Assembly: GCA_018261655.1 (NCBI GenBank)
Contig: JAGTSG010000005.1
Coordinates: 1 to 49,588, forward strand
Length of the DNA: 49,588 nucleotides
Origin: Pseudomonadota bacterium
GTDB lineage: Bacteria > Pseudomonadota > Gammaproteobacteria > Steroidobacterales > Steroidobacteraceae
Direction: 5' to 3'
Position 1 is the first letter of the stretch, and the number at the start of each line of letters is the position of its first letter. A model generated the notes under the pieces. That model did no database searches. It was not told where the DNA came from and worked only from the letters and a program-made list of their open reading frames with translations. A program made the position numbers and the translations under genes. This document shows, piece by piece, positions 1 through 7,581 of this stretch.

Positions 1-112
1 GGTGGCCTTCGTGAAGGTTGCCCATCGTCGGCACCAGCGCCACGCCTTCGCCGTCGCGGCGGCGGGCGGCGACCAGGCCACGCACGGCGGCGATGGATTC
101 GAGGGTCTGCAC
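1..112 (-). CDS. panC: Pantothenate synthetase PanC, 5' part only (runs off the window)
   Basis: PanC joins pantoate and beta-alanine using ATP in the cytoplasm, the last step of pantothenate synthesis. Only the first 37 codons lie in the window. From a GTG at 112 the reading contains VPTMGNLHEGH, the PanC N-terminal signature; its histidines belong to the HxGH-type ATP-binding site. The start sits 7 nt after the panB stop, so the two genes form one minus-strand unit, as in many bacteria. The GTG is chosen because it places the signature about 25 residues in, normal for the family. Family assignment is firm; the rest of the gene cannot be judged. Confidence 0.88.
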   Translation of the reverse strand, partial: MQTLESIAAVRGLVAARRRDGEGVALVPTMGNLHEGH

Positions 113-119
113 AGGGCGC

Positions 120-947
120 CTAGAAGCAGTGCTCGGGCGCCGGGTAGGAACGGTCCTTCACGGCGCGGACATAGGCCTCGAGCGCCGCGAGCGGGCTCGC
201 CGCGCCCTCCATGAAGTTCTTCGTGAAGCGCGGCTTGCGCCCCGTCGTCAGGTCGAGGATGTCGTAGAGAACCAGCACCTGCCCGTCCACGTCGGGCCCG
301 GCACCGATGCCGATGACCGGCACGTCGAGCGTGCGGGTGATCTCCGCGCCGAGCCCGGCCGGGACGCACTCGAGAAGCACGATGTCGGCACCCGCGTTCT
401 GCAGGGCGGACGCGTCGCGGACCATCTGCTCCGCCGCGGCCGCCTCGCGGCCCTGCACGCGGAAGCCGCCGACCTTGTGAACCGACTGCGGGCGCAGGCC
501 GATGTGTGCGCAGACCGGGATGTCGTGGTTGGCGAGGAACTCGACGATGCCGAGCTGCCCGCTGCCGCTCTCCAGCTTGACCATCTTGGCGCCGCCCTCC
601 TGCATCAGGCGGACCGCGTTGTCGAGCGCCTGCTCCCGGGTCGCGTAGCTCATGAAGGGCATGTCGGCGACCATGAAAGGCCGGGCGAGCCCGCGGGCGA
701 CCGCCTTGCAGTGGTAGACCATGTCGTCCATGGTCACCGGCACGGTCGTCTCGTGGCCCTGGACCACCATGCCGAGCGAGTCGCCGACCAGCACGACGTC
801 CACGCCGGCCAGGTCCACCAGCATCGCGAAGCTGGCGTCGTAGGCCGTGAGCCACGCGATCTTCTCGCCCTCGGACTTCATGCGCTGCAGGGTGCCGAGG
901 TTGACGGGCGGCCGCGGCGAGTAGCGTTGCTCGAGCTGGGTGTACAT
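120..947 (-). CDS. panB: 3-methyl-2-oxobutanoate hydroxymethyltransferase PanB
   Basis: PanB transfers a hydroxymethyl group from methylene-tetrahydrofolate to alpha-ketoisovalerate to give ketopantoate. The 275-residue product has the family's length and motifs: LTAYDASFA near the N-terminus, VGDSLGMV (metal/substrate loop), LLECVP with the catalytic glutamate, and VIGIGAG. The ATG at 947 is preferred over an in-frame ATG at 989: it has an AGGA ribosome-binding site a few bases upstream and gives the conventional N-terminus, while the upstream extension is Ala/Pro/Arg-rich filler. It lies 59 bp after the kinase gene and 7 bp before panC. Its folate cofactor links it functionally to folK two genes upstream. 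Confidence 0.95.
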   Translation of the reverse strand: MYTQLEQRYSPRPPVNLGTLQRMKSEGEKIAWLTAYDASFAMLVDLAGVDVVLVGDSLGMVVQGHETTVPVTMDDMVYHCKAVARGLARPFMVADMPFMSYATREQALDNAVRLMQEGGAKMVKLESGSGQLGIVEFLANHDIPVCAHIGLRPQSVHKVGGFRVQGREAAAAEQMVRDASALQNAGADIVLLECVPAGLGAEITRTLDVPVIGIGAGPDVDGQVLVLYDILDLTTGRKPRFTKNFMEGAASPLAALEAYVRAVKDRSYPAPEHCF

Positions 948-1006
948 GGTTGTCCTGGCCGCCGGGCGGATCGCCGGCGCTGGCGCCACAGTCTAGCGCG
1001 ACGTGA

Positions 1007-1666
1007 TCAGGTCTTCAGCGGGTTGAAGTAGTGGCGGCCCATGCGCGTCCGCCTGATCGCGTCGAGCAGTTCCTCGTAGTCGCGCGAGTCGCTGACCGGG
1101 TCGATCGCCGCCGCGTTGACGATCAGCAGCGGCGACGCCGTGTACTGGTGGAAGTAGCGCGTGTAGGCGTCGATCAGCTTCTCCAGGTACGCCGCCTCGA
1201 TGTACTTCTCGTAGCGGATGCCGCGGCGCGCGATGCGCTCCATCAGCACGTCCACCGGAGCCTGCAGGAACACCACCAGGTCGGGCCGTGGCGCGTCCAG
1301 CGACAGGCGCCCGTAGACCTGTTCGTAGAGCGCATATTCCTCGTCGTCGAGCGTGATGCGCGCGAACAACCGGTCCTTGTCGAGCAGGTAGTCGGCCACC
1401 CGCACCGGGGCGAACATGTCCTGCTGCCTGAGTTCCTGCAGCTGCCGCGCGCGCTGGAACAGGAAGAAGAGCTGGGTCGGAAAGGCGGCTGCGCGCGGGT
1501 TCTTGTAGAAGCGCTCGAGGAACGGGTTCTCGTCCGCCTGCTCGAGCACCGATTCCGCGCCGACCGAGGCCGCGAGCTTGCGCGCCAGCGTGGTCTTGCC
1601 GACGCCGATCGGCCCCTCGACGACCACGAGACGGTGAGGCCACTCCCCGGAAGACTTGTCGTTCAC
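1007..1666 (-). CDS. Deoxynucleoside kinase family protein (dGK/dCK-like)
   Basis: This 219-residue protein belongs to the P-loop deoxynucleoside kinases that phosphorylate deoxynucleosides (deoxyadenosine, deoxyguanosine or deoxycytidine) in salvage. The Walker A motif GPIGVGKTT is at about residues 18-26. It is followed by the ENPFLERFY region and by a DKDRLFARI segment resembling the family's conserved DR motif. The start is GTG at 1666, 7 nt after the folK stop, with an AAGG ribosome-binding site. It lies between folK and panB, where no enzymatic link to folate or pantothenate is obvious. A kinase at this spot is seen in other gammaproteobacteria as far as I recall. Substrate preference cannot be read from the sequence. 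Confidence 0.85.
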   Translation of the reverse strand: MNDKSSGEWPHRLVVVEGPIGVGKTTLARKLAASVGAESVLEQADENPFLERFYKNPRAAAFPTQLFFLFQRARQLQELRQQDMFAPVRVADYLLDKDRLFARITLDDEEYALYEQVYGRLSLDAPRPDLVVFLQAPVDVLMERIARRGIRYEKYIEAAYLEKLIDAYTRYFHQYTASPLLIVNAAAIDPVSDSRDYEELLDAIRRTRMGRHYFNPLKT

Positions 1667-1673
1667 GCCTTGC

Positions 1674-2168
1674 TCACTCGCCCAGCGCCACCGATCCGCG
1701 GTTCTCGACCGCGCCCGCCAGGGTCGAGACCCTGCCCCTGCCAGGGATCCAGAGCTGGGGCGCGATTTCCGCCAGAGGATACAGGACGAAATCGCGCTGG
1801 TGCAGGCCCGGGTGCGGCAGGCTGAGGCCCGGCTCTGCCACCGTCTCCGCGCCGCAGGCCAGCAGGTCGAGGTCGATGAGCCGCGGACCCCAGCGCAGCG
1901 GCGGCCGGGACCGGCCCATCGCCCGCTCGACGGCCTGCAGTTCGCCGAGGAGCTCCCGCGGACCGAGCCGTGTCAGGAGCCCGGCGACGGCATTGACGTA
2001 GTCCGGCTGTCCCGGCGGACCCATCGGCGGCGTGGCCCACAGCCGCGAACGCGCGACCAGGAGGGTCGACGACAGTGAAGCCAGCCGGTCCAGGGCATCG
2101 CGAACCTGCGTGGCCGGCTGGCCGAGGTTGCTGCCGAGCGCGACGTAGGCCGGCCGCCAGCGGAGCAT
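1674..2168 (-). CDS. folK: 6-hydroxymethyl-dihydropterin pyrophosphokinase FolK (HPPK)
   Basis: HPPK transfers pyrophosphate from ATP to 6-hydroxymethyl-dihydropterin in folate synthesis. The 164-residue product shows YVALGSNLG at the N-terminus, the RWGPRLIDLDLL block with the magnesium-binding aspartates, and LPHPGLHQRDFVLYPL near the C-terminus. Length matches the family. The frame stays open upstream to 2321, but that part overlaps pcnB and is low-complexity; the ATG at 2168 gives the usual N-terminus. It starts 5 nt after the pcnB stop and has little independent ribosome-binding site, which suggests translational coupling. Confidence 0.95.
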   Translation of the reverse strand: MLRWRPAYVALGSNLGQPATQVRDALDRLASLSSTLLVARSRLWATPPMGPPGQPDYVNAVAGLLTRLGPRELLGELQAVERAMGRSRPPLRWGPRLIDLDLLACGAETVAEPGLSLPHPGLHQRDFVLYPLAEIAPQLWIPGRGRVSTLAGAVENRGSVALGE

Positions 2169-2173
2169 GGCGC

Positions 2174-3586
2174 TCAGGCCGCCGGCTGCGAGCCGCCGCG
2201 ACGGCGGCCCCCGCGCCGGCGACGGCGCTTCGACCCGTCCGGCTGGCCGGGTTCGGGCTGCAGCGCCTCGACACGCTCCACGCGCGCCTCCTGCGGCAAC
2301 TCCTGGATCTCCGTCCACCACCGGGCCAGCTCGGGATCCTCCGCGCCTGCCTCGGCCCGCAGGAGCAGGAAGTCGTAGGCGGCGCGAAAACGCGGATGCG
2401 TGAGCAAGGCCAGCGCCTTGCGGCCGGCGCGCCGGTGGAAACGCGGCTGGAGCGCGAGCATCTCGCGCATCGGGATCGAGTAACGCTTGGGCAGGCTGAT
2501 GCGCCGGGCCTGCGCGGAAACCACCTCGTCGCAGGCCTCGGCGACGGCCTGCGAGGCCGCCAGGCCGCGGTCGAAGCGGCGCTGCGCGGCGACCGAGATC
2601 GGCCCGAACAGCAGCACGGCGAACAGGAACATCGGGGTCAGCGAGCGGCCTTCGCGTGCGCGCCGGTCGGTGGATTCGAGCCCGGCGCGGAGCACCCGGG
2701 CCGCCATGCCGTCCGGCTCCGCGCGCAGGTGGGCCGCGGTGGCCGGGAACAGGTGCTCGAGCAGCCCGTGCTCGACCAGCAATTCCTGCGCGCGGACGGC
2801 GGAGCCGGACAGGTAGAGCTTCTGCACCTCGTCGAGCAGGCGCGCCGGCGGCACGCCGTCGACCAGGGCGGCCAGCCTCGGGATCGGCTGGCTGGTCGCG
2901 GGATCCATGGTGAAGCCCAGCTTGGCCTGGAACCGCACCGCGCGGAGCATGCGCACCGGGTCCTCGCGATAGCGGGTCTCTGGGTCGCCGATCAGGCGCA
3001 GGATCCGCGCCTGCACGTCGGCGAAGCCACCGACGTAGTCCCAGATCGAGAAGTCCTGGATGTTGTAGTACAGCGCGTTGCAGGTGAAGTCGCGGCGCCA
3101 GACGTCCTGGTCGATGCTGCCGTAGACGTTGTCCCGCAGCAGGCGGCCGCGATCGTCATGCACACGGCGGTCGTCGGGGTCGGCGGCCAGCTCGGCCTCG
3201 ACCTCCGCGTCACCCTCGCCTTCCTCGATGCTGCCCTCGAGATCGGGTTCGTCGCCGCCGTGCTCGGCGCGGAAGGTCGCGACCTCGATGATCTGGTCGC
3301 CGAAGCGCACGTGGGCCAGCCGGAAGCGCCGGCCGATGAGTCGGCTGTTGCGGAACAGGCTGCGCACCTCGTCCGGCAACGCGTCGGTGCCGACGTCGAA
3401 GTCCTTCGGCGTGATGCCGACCAGGATGTCGCGCACGCAGCCGCCCACGAGGAAACCCTGGTAGCCCGCGTCTTTCAGCCGGTACAGGACCTTCAGCGCG
3501 CCGGGGGCAATCTGCGAGCGTGACACCGGGTGGTCAGCACGTTCGATGATCACCGGTTGCCGCGGTCGGGTGTCTGGGTCGTTCAA
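2174..3586 (-). CDS. pcnB: Poly(A) polymerase I PcnB
   Basis: PcnB adds poly(A) tails to RNA 3' ends and so promotes decay by exonucleases. It belongs to the class II tRNA-nucleotidyltransferase superfamily. The head domain has LVGGCVRDIL and KDFDVGTD (the catalytic DxD pair), followed by GRRFRLAHV and RRDFTCNAL. An acidic insertion (EEGEGDAEVEAE-like) sits within the head domain. The C-terminus is an Arg-rich basic tail, as in E. coli PcnB, probably for RNA binding. The first in-frame ATG (3712) lies inside the tRNA-Glu on the other strand and upstream of the likely promoter, so it is rejected. TTG at 3586 has AGGCG about 9 nt upstream; GTG at 3553 is the alternative. Gene identity is firm, the start is not. 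Confidence 0.92.
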   Translation of the reverse strand: MNDPDTRPRQPVIIERADHPVSRSQIAPGALKVLYRLKDAGYQGFLVGGCVRDILVGITPKDFDVGTDALPDEVRSLFRNSRLIGRRFRLAHVRFGDQIIEVATFRAEHGGDEPDLEGSIEEGEGDAEVEAELAADPDDRRVHDDRGRLLRDNVYGSIDQDVWRRDFTCNALYYNIQDFSIWDYVGGFADVQARILRLIGDPETRYREDPVRMLRAVRFQAKLGFTMDPATSQPIPRLAALVDGVPPARLLDEVQKLYLSGSAVRAQELLVEHGLLEHLFPATAAHLRAEPDGMAARVLRAGLESTDRRAREGRSLTPMFLFAVLLFGPISVAAQRRFDRGLAASQAVAEACDEVVSAQARRISLPKRYSIPMREMLALQPRFHRRAGRKALALLTHPRFRAAYDFLLLRAEAGAEDPELARWWTEIQELPQEARVERVEALQPEPGQPDGSKRRRRRGGRRRGGSQPAA

Positions 3587-3602
3587 AAAACGGCGCGCCT
3601 GC

Positions 3603-3630
3603 TTGTGGTCGATTCGAGGGCCGATATAAT
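3603..3630 (+). promoter_or_regulatory. Sigma70-type promoter for tRNA-Glu
   Basis: A perfect -10 box TATAAT (3625-3630) lies 16 bp after a TTGTGG -35-like hexamer (3603-3608). Initiation would fall near 3637, about 37 nt before the tRNA. The bases right after the -10 are GC-rich (ACACGCCCC), like the discriminators of stringently controlled stable-RNA promoters. Read on the other strand, the same AT-rich block gives TATTAT, a possible -10 for pcnB, so the two promoters may overlap back to back. Confidence 0.7.
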
Positions 3631-3673
3631 ACACGCCCCGTTCGCCAGGCCCGAACGGCCTGCCCCGGCCCGC

Positions 3674-3749
3674 GCTCCCATCGTCTAGAGGCCCAGGACA
3701 CAGCCCTCTCAAGGCTGGTACGAGGGTTCGAATCCCTCTGGGAGCGCCA
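3674..3749 (+). tRNA. tRNA-Glu (anticodon CTC)
   Basis: This 76-nt tRNA has an encoded CCA. The acceptor stem GCTCCCA (3674-3680) pairs perfectly with TGGGAGC (3739-3745). The D-arm TCGTCTAGAGGCCCAGGACA is nearly identical to that of E. coli tRNA-Glu. The anticodon stem CAGCC/GGCTG encloses loop CTCTCAA, with anticodon CTC reading GAG. The T-arm is GAGGG-TTCGAAT-CCCTC. A CTC isoacceptor is an addition to the usual TTC one and suits GC-rich codon use. Confidence 0.97.
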
Positions 3750-3799
3750 TTTCACCCCTTGCCGCTGGCCCCACCGAGGTTCCGCTAGAATTCCGGCCC

Positions 3800-4537
3800 G
3801 TGGAACCACCCCCAGTCCGCATCGCCATGTGGTCGGGTCCGCGCAACATCTCCACGACGCTGATGCGCTCGTGGGGCGCGAGACCGGACACCCACGTCTG
3901 CGACGAGCCGCTGTACGCGTACTACCTGCTGCGTTCCGGCGCCCCGCACCCGGGTCGTGACGAGGTGATCGCCCGGAACGAAACCGACTGGCGTCGCGTC
4001 GCTGCCTGGCTGACCGGGCCGGTGCCGGAGGGCAAGCGTGTCTTCTACCAGAAGCACATGGCCAAGCACCTGCTGCCCGACGTGGGCCGCGACTGGCTCG
4101 ACCGCCTCAGCCATGCCTTCCTGATCCGTGAACCTGCCGCGATGCTCGCGTCGTTCGCGAAGGTCGTGCCCGATCCGTCGCTTGAGGACACCGGCCTGCC
4201 CCTGCAATGCGAACTGTTCGAGCGGATGGCCGAGCGGACCGGCCGCGCGCCGCCGGTGATCGACTCGCGCGACGTGCTCGACGACCCGGCCGGCGTCCTG
4301 TCGCGGCTGTGCGCCGCGCTCGGCGTGCCCTACACGGACGCGATGCTCAGCTGGCCGCCGGGACGGCGCGCGACCGATGGCGTCTGGGCGCCGCACTGGT
4401 ACGCGGCGGTCGAGGCCTCGACCGGTTTCGGCACGCCCGGCAAGCGGCCGGAGCGGGCCCCCGCCGGCATGGAACGGCTCTACGAGGAATGCCTGCCCTG
4501 GTACGAGCGCCTGGCGGCGCATCGCCTCCGGGCCTGA
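3800..4537 (+). CDS. Sulfotransferase-like P-loop protein
   Basis: This 245-residue protein begins with MWSGPRNISTTLMRSW (from residue 10). It resembles the 5'-phosphosulfate-binding loop of PAPS-dependent sulfotransferases, where a PRxxST-type segment follows the first strand. Downstream, FLIREPAAMLASF resembles the 3'-phosphate-binding region (Arg then Ser) and YEECLPWYERL is near the C-terminus. There is no signal peptide, so it should be cytosolic. The start is GTG at 3800; ATG at 3827 would begin directly at the loop. The next gene encodes a class IV aminotransferase 10 nt downstream, so the two are almost certainly co-transcribed. Sulfotransferase activity is inferred from the fold signature only; the substrate is unknown. 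Confidence 0.75.
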   Translation: MEPPPVRIAMWSGPRNISTTLMRSWGARPDTHVCDEPLYAYYLLRSGAPHPGRDEVIARNETDWRRVAAWLTGPVPEGKRVFYQKHMAKHLLPDVGRDWLDRLSHAFLIREPAAMLASFAKVVPDPSLEDTGLPLQCELFERMAERTGRAPPVIDSRDVLDDPAGVLSRLCAALGVPYTDAMLSWPPGRRATDGVWAPHWYAAVEASTGFGTPGKRPERAPAGMERLYEECLPWYERLAAHRLRA

Positions 4538-4547
4538 GGACCCGCCC

Positions 4548-5450
4548 GTGCTGCAGAAATTCGACGAACGCAACCGCGACCTGATCGTGAACGTCAATGG
4601 CCGGCTGCTGCACCGCGACGAGGCCGGCGTCAGCCCCTTCGACAGCGCCGTGCAGGGCGGCGACGCCGTCTGGGAGGGCCTGCGGCTCTACGACGGCCGG
4701 ATCTTCCGCCTCGTCGAGCACCTCGACCGGCTGCGCGACTCGGCGCGCGCGCTGGCCTTCGCGAGCATCCCGGCGCACGAAGAGATCATCGCCGAGATCC
4801 GCCGCACGCTGGCCGCCAACCGCATGCGCGACGGCGTGCACATCCGACTGACGCTGACGCGGGGCGTGAAGGCCACCTCCGGCATGGACCCGCGGCTGAA
4901 CGTATCGGGGCCCACCCTGATCGTGCTCGCCGAGTTCAAGCCGCCGGTGTACGGGCAGCACGGCCTGACGCTGGTCACGTCGAGCCTGCGGCGCTTTCCG
5001 CCGGACTGTCTCGACCCGAAGATCCACCACAACAACCTGCTGCAGTCGATTCTCGCGAAAGTCGAGGCCAACGCGGCCGGCGCCGACGATGCCGTGATGC
5101 TGGACCTGCGCGGGTTCGTGGCGGAGACCAACGCGACGAACCTGTTCCTGGTGCGGCGCGGCGTCGTGTCCACGCCACGCGCGGTGGCGTGTCCGGAAGG
5201 GATCACGCGTGCCGCGGTCCTCGAGCTGTGCCGCGCGCACGGCGTTCCTTTCGAGGTCGGAGACCTGTCGCTGGCGGACTTCTACCGGGCCGACGAGGTG
5301 TTCTGCACGGGCACGATGGGCGAGCTGGCGCCGGTGGCGCGGATCGACGGCCGCACGGTCGGCGACTCCGGCGCGTGGCCCGTGACGCGCCGGCTGTCCG
5401 GACTGTTCGCCGAGCTCACGAGGACCACCGGCTACCGGGTCATGGATTGA
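4548..5450 (+). CDS. Class IV (branched-chain-like) PLP aminotransferase
   Basis: This 300-residue fold-type IV aminotransferase is of the IlvE/DatA/PabC superfamily. The N-terminal VNVNGRLLHRDEAGVSPFDSAVQGGDAVWEG region is typical. The PLP-linking lysine is probably in DPKIHHNN, and the phosphate-binding GFVAETNATNLF loop follows. FCTGTMGELAPV near the C-terminus matches the family's TGT motif. GTG at 4548 is chosen because GAGGA lies 7 nt upstream. It follows the sulfotransferase-like gene closely. It could act on branched-chain amino acids, D-amino acids or a specialised substrate; sequence reading cannot decide, so no gene symbol is given. Confidence 0.85.
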   Translation: MLQKFDERNRDLIVNVNGRLLHRDEAGVSPFDSAVQGGDAVWEGLRLYDGRIFRLVEHLDRLRDSARALAFASIPAHEEIIAEIRRTLAANRMRDGVHIRLTLTRGVKATSGMDPRLNVSGPTLIVLAEFKPPVYGQHGLTLVTSSLRRFPPDCLDPKIHHNNLLQSILAKVEANAAGADDAVMLDLRGFVAETNATNLFLVRRGVVSTPRAVACPEGITRAAVLELCRAHGVPFEVGDLSLADFYRADEVFCTGTMGELAPVARIDGRTVGDSGAWPVTRRLSGLFAELTRTTGYRVMD

Positions 5451-5562
5451 GGGTCCATGGCCGGCGTCGATTGTGAAGCCGGTCAACGATTGCCACAAAA
5501 CCCGCGCATGGCTGCGCTGCCTGCGTTACGTTAACTGCGGGACGGCCAGAGCGACACCCGCC

Positions 5563-6213
5563 ATGACCCCTGCCGACGAACGGATCATCCAGCTGCTCGC
5601 CAAGTGGCGGACCAGCCTCGACCTGCACTCGCGTTATACCCGCCTGTCGGACGACCAGTACTGGCTGGTCCAGCCGTGGCCGCAGCACCAGCGGCCCACG
5701 CCGTGGATCGTGGACCTCGCCAGCCAGCGCCTGGTCGACCTGCAGCGGATCGTGCAGGCGCGCGTCTCCGCGGGTGACCCGTCGCTGTCCGAGGCCCTCG
5801 AACTCATGTCCTTCCTCGCCAACCTGGTCGGCTCCCAGCACGTCCAGCGCTACATCCCGATGGCAGAGCCCGAGCAGCAGCGCCCGATCGAGTCACTCCT
5901 GACGCAGGCCGACGCCCCGCCGCGGCAGGCCGCGGCCCGCGTCGAGCCCGCCGCCCCGGCGTCACCGCCGGCCGCTGCGCGGGTGGAGGAGCCGGCCGCG
6001 GATGACGCGGCGATCGCCGCGTCCGGCGACGAGAACGCAGACGTGATACGCGACGCCATCCGCCTGCTCGGCTGGGGGCGCGAGTGGCACGAACTGCCCG
6101 CGGCCATTGCACGCATGTCCGGCCGGCCGCCCGCCACCCGCGTCCGCCAGATCCTCAAGGCGAATCGCCAGTACATCGAAAGGAAGGCCTCGGACAGCGG
6201 CTCGCCGCACTGA
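5563..6213 (+). CDS. Protein of unknown function, two helical domains joined by an Ala/Pro linker
   Basis: I do not recognise this 216-residue protein. Residues 1-100 look globular and mainly helical with many Trp/Tyr (YWLVQPWPQ). Residues about 105-150 are a flexible Ala/Pro/Glu-rich linker. Residues 155-210 form a second helical domain (RLLGWGREWHELPAAIARMSGRPPA) ending in a basic helix. There is no signal peptide or membrane segment. The in-frame ATG at 5563 is preferred over 5473, whose extension is Cys-rich and unlike a protein start. GC-rich codon use matches neighbours, so it is probably a real, lineage-restricted gene. A nucleic-acid or protein-binding role is possible but unsupported. 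Confidence 0.72.
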   Translation: MTPADERIIQLLAKWRTSLDLHSRYTRLSDDQYWLVQPWPQHQRPTPWIVDLASQRLVDLQRIVQARVSAGDPSLSEALELMSFLANLVGSQHVQRYIPMAEPEQQRPIESLLTQADAPPRQAAARVEPAAPASPPAAARVEEPAADDAAIAASGDENADVIRDAIRLLGWGREWHELPAAIARMSGRPPATRVRQILKANRQYIERKASDSGSPH

Positions 6214-6312
6214 GCGGGCCCGGCGCTGGAATGTCCGCCGCGGGTTGAATACGCTAGCCGCGCGGCGCATCCCGCGCCGTCCCAGCCGTCCCAGACACGC
6301 AGGATGCAAGCC

Positions 6313-6801
6313 ATGAAGGATCGTTCTTCCCCCTCGCGCGGCCTCGTCGCCGCGATCGGCCTGGCGGCCCTGGTGGCCGCCGCGCCCGCCGCCGCACAGG
6401 CCCAGAAGCCCACGCCCAGCAAGGCCGAAAGGGCCATCAAGTACCGCCAGTCGGCGCTGTACCTGCTCGGCTGGAACATCGGGCCGATCAGCGCCATGGT
6501 CAAGGGCGAGATTCCGTTCGACCAGGACGCGGTGGTGCTGCGCGCCGACCGGCTCGCGCAGCTGGCGCCGATGATCGCGGAGGGCTTTCCCGCCGACTCC
6601 CAGGCCGGCGCGCCCACCAAGGCAAAGCCCGAGATCTGGCAGAACGTGGACGACTTCAGGGCGAAGGCCGCCGAACTGGAGCGGGTCACGAAGAAGTTCG
6701 CCGCGACGGCCAGGACCGGCGATCGGAAGCAGATCGCCACCGGGCTCGGCGAGGTCGGCGGCGCCTGCAAGTCCTGCCACGACAAGTATCGCGCCGAGTG
6801 A
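6313..6801 (+). CDS. Cytochrome c' (periplasmic c-type cytochrome)
   Basis: The 162-residue precursor has a Sec signal peptide (basic start, then LVAAIGLAALVAAAPAAAQA). The mature four-helix bundle ends in CKSCHDKYR: C152, C155 and H156 are the haem-attachment and proximal ligand residues in the usual C-terminal position. Cytochromes c' are periplasmic haem proteins that bind NO and may act in electron transfer or NO protection. Of two ATGs 9 nt apart (6304 and 6313), the second has AGG at proper distance. A convergent cytochrome b561-like gene follows across a strong hairpin; similar pairings suggest that the b-type cytochrome is its membrane redox partner, which is inference. Confidence 0.92.
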   Translation: MKDRSSPSRGLVAAIGLAALVAAAPAAAQAQKPTPSKAERAIKYRQSALYLLGWNIGPISAMVKGEIPFDQDAVVLRADRLAQLAPMIAEGFPADSQAGAPTKAKPEIWQNVDDFRAKAAELERVTKKFAATARTGDRKQIATGLGEVGGACKSCHDKYRAE

Positions 6802-6815
6802 TTCACGGCCGGGTC

Positions 6816-6841
6816 GCGGCGCGGGGGCGGCCCCGCGCCGC
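6816..6841. terminator. Hairpin between convergent cytochrome genes
   Basis: A perfect inverted repeat of two 11-nt arms (GCGGCGCGGGG and CCCCGCGCCGC) encloses a GCGG loop. It fills the 49-bp gap between the converging stop codons. No T-tract follows on either strand, so it is an intrinsic-terminator-like or RNA-stabilising hairpin that could serve both genes. Confidence 0.6.
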
Positions 6842-6850
6842 CGTCCTCCC

Positions 6851-7552
6851 TCAGAAGTAGGACATCGACGCCGGTGGCGCGGTCGCGATGACGCGCCACA
6901 GCGCCCCCGCCGCCAGCGCCACGAGGACCGCCGCCAGCCACAGCCGCTGACCGTCGAGGGCCTCGTGGTCGGGAACCTGCTCGCGGGGTTTCCGGCCCGT
7001 CCACATGGGCCCGACCAGGTCCATGCGCTGGTAGAACTGGTGCCAGGCCACCGCCGCGACGTGCAGCGCGACCAGTGCCAGGATCCAGTTGAAATTGCGC
7101 CCGTGCAGCCCGGTCAGCCGGTCGCTCTGCGCGTCGTCGACGTAACCGTAGAGCGGTCCGGTGTTGAAGATCTCGTCGTTGGCGAACAGCCCGGTGACAC
7201 CCTGCAGAAGCAGCAGCGCCAGCATGAGCAGCACGCTCAGCGCACCGAGCGGGTTGTGGCCGACGCTGGCCGGCGCCTCGCCGCGCAACAGCGCCCGCAG
7301 GTAGTCCAGCGTGACGCGCGGCCCGCGGACGAAGCTCGCAAAGCGCGCGTGCCGCGGCCCGACCAGGCCCCAGGCGATGCGGAACGCGAGCAGCACCAGC
7401 GTCACGTAGCCAAGGCGCACGTGCCAGTCGAACCACTCGACGCCCAGCTCGTGGGTCGCCCAGCTGCCGGTCACGCACGCGGCCAGCAGCCAGTGGAAGG
7501 TCCTGAGCGGCAGGTCCCAGACCAGCCGTGTGTCGCCCGCGTCCCCGGTCAA
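6851..7552 (-). CDS. Cytochrome b561-like membrane protein (Ni/Fe-hydrogenase-type cytochrome b)
   Basis: This integral membrane diheme b-type cytochrome is about 233 residues with four predicted helices plus a C-terminal one. Candidate haem histidines lie in TFHWLL, WHVRLGY and LVALHVAAVAWHQFY. VWDLPLRTFHW is the usual N-terminal signature of the family. TTG at 7552 is chosen: a GGGGGG-rich ribosome-binding site lies upstream, and an extended -10 promoter at 7582-7590 lies between it and the in-frame ATG at 7651, which is therefore rejected. Such proteins pass electrons between the quinone pool and periplasmic cytochromes; the convergent cytochrome c' is the obvious candidate partner. Confidence 0.88.
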   Translation of the reverse strand: MTGDAGDTRLVWDLPLRTFHWLLAACVTGSWATHELGVEWFDWHVRLGYVTLVLLAFRIAWGLVGPRHARFASFVRGPRVTLDYLRALLRGEAPASVGHNPLGALSVLLMLALLLLQGVTGLFANDEIFNTGPLYGYVDDAQSDRLTGLHGRNFNWILALVALHVAAVAWHQFYQRMDLVGPMWTGRKPREQVPDHEALDGQRLWLAAVLVALAAGALWRVIATAPPASMSYF

Positions 7553-7581
7553 TCCGTCGCCCCCCGATGCGCGCTGCCGGG

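Noticed and set aside
3587-3712. ATG start of pcnB at 3712
   Set aside because: It lies inside tRNA-Glu and upstream of the probable promoters; the family alignment begins about 55 codons later.
5443-5460. Small inverted repeat CATGGA/TCCATG at the end of the aminotransferase gene as a terminator
   Set aside because: A 6-bp stem with no T-run is too weak, and it includes the stop codon.
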